Of a DNA stretch of 46,765 bases, positions 43,281 through 46,765 are shown piece after piece. The stretch covers positions 6,768 to 53,532 of the forward strand of contig JADFHE010000017.1 in NCBI GenBank assembly GCA_022567295.1, in the 5' to 3' direction. Under the pieces are notes generated by a model, which did no database searches, had not been told where the DNA came from, and worked only from the letters and a program-made list of their open reading frames with translations. Position 1 is the first letter of the stretch. Each line of letters opens with the position of its first letter. The DNA is from Pseudomonadota bacterium. GTDB taxonomy: Bacteria; Pseudomonadota; Gammaproteobacteria; Steroidobacterales; Woeseiaceae. The position numbers and the translations under genes are program-made.

Positions 43281-44213
43281 ATGGCCGAGTTTCGGCAGAC
43301 AGCATTCACGAGGCGGCTCGAACAGGACCGGCCGATTCTCCTCGATGGCGGTTTGGCGACGCAGCTTGAGGCGCAGGGCTGCGATATCGGCAATGTGCTG
43401 TGGTCGGCGTCTTTGCTACAAACGGACAACGACGCAATCGTCGCAGCACATCGTGCGTATGCTGACGCCGGAGCAGAATGCCTGGCGACGGCGAGCTATC
43501 AGGCGAGTCGTGAGGGTTATGCAAAAATCGGGCTTACGTCGAACGAAGCCGATGAATTAATGCTGCTGTCAGTCGAGCTGGCGAACCGGGCGCGCAGGGA
43601 AGCTCGGTCTACTGCCACCATTGCGGCTAGCCTGGGTCCGTATGGCGCGATGTTGCACGATGGCTCGGAGTATCGCGGAGACTACGGCGTTTCATCAGAC
43701 ATTCTCCGAGAGTTTCATAGTGCAAGACTGCGGTTGTTCGATAAAACAGCTATTGACGTACTCGCGCTGGAGACGATTCCATCGTTACAGGAAGCACACG
43801 TGCTAGCGGAATTGTTACGCGACTGCGAGACACCGGCCTGGGTTAGTTTCTCGTGCCGTGATGAAAAACATATTTGCGACGGTACGCCGATCCTGGAGGT
43901 CGCAAAGCTATTTGTGGACCATCCTTCAGTTGTTGCTGTTGGAGTGAATTGCACGCCACCACAATACGTACCGGCGCTAATCCGCGAGGTACGCGCTTCA
44001 TTACCGGGCAAGCACGTCATCGCCTATCCAAATTCGGGCGAGACCTACAATGCGAGCGATAACAGCTGGTCGGGTACCGTTACGCCGGGTGACTGCGCCG
44101 ACGCTGCCGGTGAATGGATCAAGGCTGGCGCGAAGATTATCGGCGGCTGTTGTCGAACGGGTCCCGAACACATTACAGCAATGCGTTCAATGATCGACCG
44201 TGCTGCCCCATAA
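43281..44213 (+). CDS. homocysteine S-methyltransferase family protein (MmuM/BHMT-like)
   Basis: 310 residues from the ATG at 43281; GAGGGG lies 12 bases upstream. LLDGGLATQLEAQGCDIGNVLWSASLL, TASYQASREGYAKIGL, ALETIPSLQEAHVLAELL, VAVGVNCTPPQYV and IIGGCCRTGPEHITAM are family signatures. The Cys of GVNC and the Cys pair of GGCC are the three zinc ligands that activate homocysteine thiolate. The enzyme would move a methyl group from S-methylmethionine, a betaine or another onium compound to homocysteine, giving methionine. As last gene of the operon it offers a second methyl sink beside the GcvT-like protein. Its 3' end overlaps the convergent HAD gene by 41 bases. Confidence 0.92.
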   Translation: MAEFRQTAFTRRLEQDRPILLDGGLATQLEAQGCDIGNVLWSASLLQTDNDAIVAAHRAYADAGAECLATASYQASREGYAKIGLTSNEADELMLLSVELANRARREARSTATIAASLGPYGAMLHDGSEYRGDYGVSSDILREFHSARLRLFDKTAIDVLALETIPSLQEAHVLAELLRDCETPAWVSFSCRDEKHICDGTPILEVAKLFVDHPSVVAVGVNCTPPQYVPALIREVRASLPGKHVIAYPNSGETYNASDNSWSGTVTPGDCADAAGEWIKAGAKIIGGCCRTGPEHITAMRSMIDRAAP

Positions 44214-44838
44214 TTGTCTCAGGTAGTTGTGACGGCGAATGAGCAATCGCGGTGGCACCCGCCGCATCAAGTTCCTCAACCGATCCGTAGCCGTAAGAGA
44301 CGCCGATGGGTCGAATGTTATTTTCGATCGCGCCAATGAGGTCGTGTTTGCGATCTCCGATCATCATGCGGGACGATGCTCGCGGATTTTCACTGACTGC
44401 GTGTCTAAGCAAGTCGGTCTTGTTTGAACGGGTGCCGTCAAGCTCGCAACCGAAAACTTTTTCGAAGTACTGCCGCATTTCGAAGTGCTCGACGATGCGA
44501 TCTGCGGCGACATGTGGTTTGCTGGTTGCGACATACAGCGTGTAACCGGCGTTGGCGACAGTTGCCAACGCATCATGGATGCCCTCATAGGGTTTGTTCT
44601 CGAGCCAGCCGATTTCGTTAAAACGCTCACGATAGAGATCGACGGCCTGAAGCGTGAGGTTTTCACCGACAACCTCGGGAAACGTGTCATAAAGCGGTGG
44701 TCCTATACAGCTCAACAGGAATTTGTCCGATGGGCGAGGAAAGCCGAGCTTATCGACGGCGTAGAGTATGCACTTCGTAATCCCCTCGTACGGATCAGTT
44801 AGCGTGCCGTCGAGGTCGAAGTAGACGTGTGTTGTCAT
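44173..44838 (-). CDS. HAD-superfamily hydrolase, phosphoglycolate phosphatase-like
   Basis: 221 residues. Motif I is FDLDGTLTD with the nucleophile Asp8 and acid/base Asp10. Motif II is in YVATSKPHVAADRIVEHF. The Lys in RSNKTDLLRHAV and the acidic motif MIGDRKHDLIGAIENN complete the active site. A helical cap (about 15-80) makes it a subclass I HAD like Gph or PpaX. It dephosphorylates a small phosphate ester; the substrate is not predictable. The gene is convergent with, and overlaps by 41 bases, the homocysteine methyltransferase gene, so it is not part of that operon. Confidence 0.9.
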   Translation of the reverse strand: MTTHVYFDLDGTLTDPYEGITKCILYAVDKLGFPRPSDKFLLSCIGPPLYDTFPEVVGENLTLQAVDLYRERFNEIGWLENKPYEGIHDALATVANAGYTLYVATSKPHVAADRIVEHFEMRQYFEKVFGCELDGTRSNKTDLLRHAVSENPRASSRMMIGDRKHDLIGAIENNIRPIGVSYGYGSVEELDAAGATAIAHSPSQLPETIMGQHGRSLNALL

Positions 44839-44877
44839 TCGGGTGAGCGTAACCTTGTGTAATGCGCCCGTTCGCGA

Positions 44878-45075
44878 CTAGCTCGACCCGCTACTAGTTC
44901 TAAAGGCCCACACAGCCAGAACGGCCGGCAAGATCAGACCTATCCACGACGCTAACATCGGGACCGCGAAGTCATCGATCGTGGCCGGCATGTTGTACGC
45001 GATTCTCAGCAAGTGAGCTAGCGCGACCAAAGAAAACACAGCACCTGACACAAGGCAATAATTCTTGTAACCCAT
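44878..45075 (-). CDS. small two-helix membrane protein
   Basis: 65 residues from the ATG at 45075, chosen because a strong AGGAG Shine-Dalgarno stands seven bases upstream; a longer reading from 45159 is possible. NYCLVSGAVFSLVALAHLLRIAYN and VPMLASWIGLILPAVLAVWAF are two transmembrane helices joined by a short loop with conserved-looking Pro and Asp. It resembles small uncharacterised membrane proteins of Gram-negative bacteria. Function unknown. Confidence 0.7.
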   Translation of the reverse strand: MGYKNYCLVSGAVFSLVALAHLLRIAYNMPATIDDFAVPMLASWIGLILPAVLAVWAFRTSSGSS

Positions 45076-45275
45076 ATTCCATCTCCTGTACGGCAACGTT
45101 TCGCTAGCGTCGACGGCTAGCTGAGAATCAGTCAGTTCGGTGCTCATATCCTGCCACACCCCCTATCATTTCCTTTCAGAATACGTGAAAGTTGCGGGAC
45201 GAAGAAACTGACAATCATTATACCTCGGGCCGGACATTGATCCGATATGTCCTGATCAACGCTGATTAAAGTCGA
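45076..45275. promoter_or_regulatory. divergent intergenic region with an inverted repeat
   Basis: 200 bp between divergent small membrane-protein genes. It contains GGACAT (45232-45237) and ATGTCC (45247-45252), an inverted repeat with a 9-bp centre, about 25 bp before the plus-strand start at 45276. The position would suit a transcription-factor site controlling that gene. The Shine-Dalgarno of the minus gene lies at the other edge. No clear promoter hexamers were identified. Confidence 0.35.
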
Positions 45276-45734
45276 ATGGAGAGATACTTGAAGCCGAAGC
45301 AACAGATTCTTAGAACATTTATCCATATCGTTGGAGTTGCCATGATCGGTAACGGAATCTGGATGGTCTCGCGAGCGATCGAGTGGTTTTTTCAAATTCC
45401 TGCCGACATGCCTGCGACAGGTGAACCAAACGGCCATTTGATTCGTGACGTTGGGTTTGCCTATGTAGTATTTGGATTTGCGCTTAACTGGTGCGCATTG
45501 CAGCTAAAAGATCGTCGCCCCGTGTTCCTGCTCGTTTCCTTCTTCATGATTCTTCACGCGCTGGGGCACGCAGTCGAAATTTTTGTTGGCCTGTTACCGG
45601 CATCGCATTGGTGGATTGACTTCCCGCTGGTTTTGTTTCCGGGCTTAATTCTCGGTCTCCTGGCTATTCCTCGTGTTTGGGTATCACTGCTAGGCGACAA
45701 TAATCCGGGCGGCAAAATGGACACTTTGCTCTGA
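45276..45734 (+). CDS. four-helix integral membrane protein of unknown function
   Basis: 152 residues; AGTCGAATGG-type sequence around the start, with ATG as the first plausible start. Four hydrophobic segments: FIHIVGVAMIGNGIWMV, DVGFAYVVFGFALNWCAL, VFLLVSFFMILHALGHAVEIFVGLL and FPLVLFPGLILGLLAIPRVWVSLL. One helix carries HALGHAVE, whose two His and a Glu could bind metal or heme. I do not recognise the family. Its stop overlaps the ATG of a 37-codon ORF by one base (TGATG). Confidence 0.75.
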   Translation: MERYLKPKQQILRTFIHIVGVAMIGNGIWMVSRAIEWFFQIPADMPATGEPNGHLIRDVGFAYVVFGFALNWCALQLKDRRPVFLLVSFFMILHALGHAVEIFVGLLPASHWWIDFPLVLFPGLILGLLAIPRVWVSLLGDNNPGGKMDTLL

Positions 45735-45847
45735 TGGCATCAGAAATTATTCTCCTGAGTTTCTCTGTCTTCGTCGTGTTATTTCTCGGTGTCGGGGCGT
45801 TCACGGCAAAGTATCGCATGCTCGCAAGCGGACCGGTGCTTGCGTAG
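45734..45847 (+). CDS. 37-codon ORF, possible remnant of a sodium:solute symporter N-terminus
   Basis: The ORF reads MASEIILLSFSVFVVLFLGVGAFTAKYR and then nine more residues to TAG. The hydrophobic helix ending in a Gly-rich segment and basic residues resembles the first helix of sodium:solute symporters, but the protein stops where the rest should follow. No continuation is visible in the other frames before the next gene. It could equally be a genuine small membrane protein coupled to the upstream gene through the TGATG overlap. Confidence 0.4.
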   Translation: MASEIILLSFSVFVVLFLGVGAFTAKYRMLASGPVLA

Positions 45848-45869
45848 CCGAACTATTTGTCGACGATAT

Positions 45870-45885
45870 CTGGTAATATTTCCAG
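45870..45885. promoter_or_regulatory. imperfect 16-bp palindrome upstream of the lipoprotein gene
   Basis: CTGGTAATATTTCCAG is a palindrome with one mismatched pair of eight, located 37 bp before the lipoprotein ATG. It may be an operator or part of an AT-rich promoter. This is visible symmetry only. Confidence 0.25.
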
Positions 45886-45922
45886 TCATCAAAAGCGACC
45901 CAAATTAATTGGATTGAAAATA

Positions 45923-46489
45923 ATGAACAAGAAACGTACTTTTTCCATTGGAGTTTTAGTCGCTGTACTTGCTGGTTGTGCATCGGCCCCAGAGCCGCTT
46001 GAAGTAAGCGACGTAGAAGTGATTGAAGCAACCGTGCTGGCTATCAATGCCGATGCCCGACTGTTGGTTTTGCAGGGCCCAGCCGGTAATGCTGTGGCCT
46101 TGCGAGTAGGTCCTGAAGTACGCAACCTGCCCCAAGTCGAAGTCGGCGACGTCCTGCGTGTCAGCTATTACACGGGATTCGTCTTCTCCATGGCAGAGCC
46201 TGGCAAAGCAGGTGCAGACGCTGAAATTGCGGCAGGCCGAGCCGAACAAGGCGGCCGGCCCGGTGCAATGGTTGCCGTGGCGACACGCCAGACGGTCGAA
46301 ATTCTCTCTGTTGCGTCGGACGGTAAGGCCGTCAGCTTTCGCGACGCCGATGGGCTGCTGCAATCCATTGATGTCCGCCGCGAAGAAGGTCAAGCGTTCG
46401 CACGCAAATTGAAGACAGGCGATCTTGTGGATATTCAGTATACCGAGGCTATCGCAATTACGGTGGAATCTACTGAGTCAGGCAATTGA
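45923..46489 (+). CDS. lipoprotein of unknown function
   Basis: 188 residues from the ATG at 45923, which opens directly into a lipoprotein signal (KRTFSIGVLVAVLAGC) with a classical LAGC lipobox. The mature part reads as beta-strand rich: EVIEATVLAINADARLLVLQGPAGNAVALRVGPEVRNLPQVEVGDVLRVSYYTG, and later VEILSVASDGKAVSFRDADGLLQSIDVRR ... LKTGDLVDIQYTEAIAITVE. These are two similar halves, each with an ExxAxVxxxD...GD.v.v.Y pattern, suggestive of OB-like barrels. It is presumably anchored to an envelope membrane facing the periplasm. No function can be assigned. Confidence 0.78.
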   Translation: MNKKRTFSIGVLVAVLAGCASAPEPLEVSDVEVIEATVLAINADARLLVLQGPAGNAVALRVGPEVRNLPQVEVGDVLRVSYYTGFVFSMAEPGKAGADAEIAAGRAEQGGRPGAMVAVATRQTVEILSVASDGKAVSFRDADGLLQSIDVRREEGQAFARKLKTGDLVDIQYTEAIAITVESTESGN

Positions 46490-46552
46490 TCGGGTGTTGA
46501 TAATTCCGAGGATTCTCGTTGCAAGCACTGGTAAAATTTAGCACAGTCGTCA

Positions 46553-46695
46553 ACTCGACGGCCTGCTGCGGCAGTACTTCCCGAAAGGAATGGATCTCTC
46601 AAACGTTTATCAGAACAGACTGAATGCAGTCGCCAAACGACTTAACGAGAGACCCAGAGAAACGTTAAACTTTAGAACACCGGTCGACGCAACAC
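46553..46695 (+). mobile_element. decayed 3' end of an IS30-family transposase
   Basis: In one plus-strand frame the sequence reads GLLRQYFPKGMDLSNVY and then NAVAKRLNERPRETLNFRTP. This is the characteristic C-terminal part of IS30-type DDE transposases (NGLLRQYFPKGTDLS ... LNxRPRKTLGFRTP). The upstream catalytic part is missing: the sequence before 46553 has no transposase-like reading, and the lipoprotein gene ends only 64 bp earlier. The FRTP segment runs on into unrelated sequence. It is a dead fragment, evidence of a past insertion or recombination at this edge. Confidence 0.75.
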
Positions 46696-46707
46696 CGGCG
46701 CCCTCAG

Positions 46708-46764
46708 TCAAAACAAACAGCTGTCAATGTTCTCTTGCCCGTAGCGATTCACATAGTCCTTGTA
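46708..46764 (-). other. possible 3' end of a minus-strand gene entering from the right edge
   Basis: Read on the minus strand from 46764, the frame gives YKDYVNRYGQENIDSCLF followed by TGA. The composition is protein-like, and a gene ending here would converge on the IS30 remnant. Only 18 codons are visible, so this is a weak suggestion. Confidence 0.2.
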
Positions 46765-46765
46765 T

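Overview
The window looks like chromosomal DNA of a moderately GC-rich, Gram-negative, aerobic, heterotrophic proteobacterium. Lipoproteins with clear lipoboxes, a di-heme cytochrome c peroxidase, an ECF sigma factor module, a Rieske oxygenase and an onium/amine-type catabolic cluster would fit a marine gammaproteobacterium such as a Woeseia-like lineage. That placement is an impression from gene content and was not tested. I saw no rRNA, tRNA, CRISPR array or intact mobile element; no intergenic stretch reaches 300 bp.

Layout. (1) 1-2093, plus strand: the 3' part of an acyltransferase-3 membrane protein and a class V aminotransferase. (2) 2125-9077, minus strand: one long tightly spaced run read from right to left: ECF sigma factor, membrane-anchored putative anti-sigma factor, exported HEAT-repeat protein, small exported protein, SAM methyltransferase-like protein, a fusion of two CDGSH iron-sulfur domains to a glutamate-synthase FMN domain, and a 5'-nucleotidase lipoprotein gene broken by a one-base frameshift. 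(3) 9239-21406, plus strand: a CvaA/CvaB-like peptide exporter with an intact C39 peptidase but no visible substrate gene, a beta-propeller/amidohydrolase, an esterase, a DUF2339 membrane protein with an internal 120-residue duplication, a BASS-type transporter and a flavin reductase. (4) 21418-24217: a ZIP-like membrane protein diverging from a YtkA-like membrane protein that is translationally coupled to a di-heme peroxidase.

(5) 24222-44213 is the most interesting part and reads as one catabolic locus. On the minus strand are an N-acyl-D-amino-acid deacylase-like lipoprotein coupled to a fold-III PLP decarboxylase. Divergent from these is a Rieske oxygenase alpha subunit of the quaternary-amine type. 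Next comes a minus operon of a BetI-like TetR regulator, an acyl-CoA dehydrogenase and a complete PotD-A-B-C-like ABC importer. Diverging from the regulator is a plus operon: class III aminotransferase, two tandem phytoene-dehydrogenase-like FAD oxidoreductases, GcvT-like methyltransferase, ADP-forming acyl-CoA synthetase, TIM-barrel protein, MOSC protein and homocysteine S-methyltransferase. A perfect 8-4-8 palindrome between the two operons is the probable operator. The enzymes together suggest import of a cationic, N- or S-methylated compound, removal of methyl groups with capture on folate and homocysteine, amine removal, and entry of the carbon skeleton as a CoA thioester. The substrate is not identifiable from sequence.

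(6) 44173-46765: a HAD phosphatase, small membrane proteins, a 37-codon ORF that may be a symporter remnant, a lipoprotein, and a decayed IS30-type transposase 3' end at the right edge.
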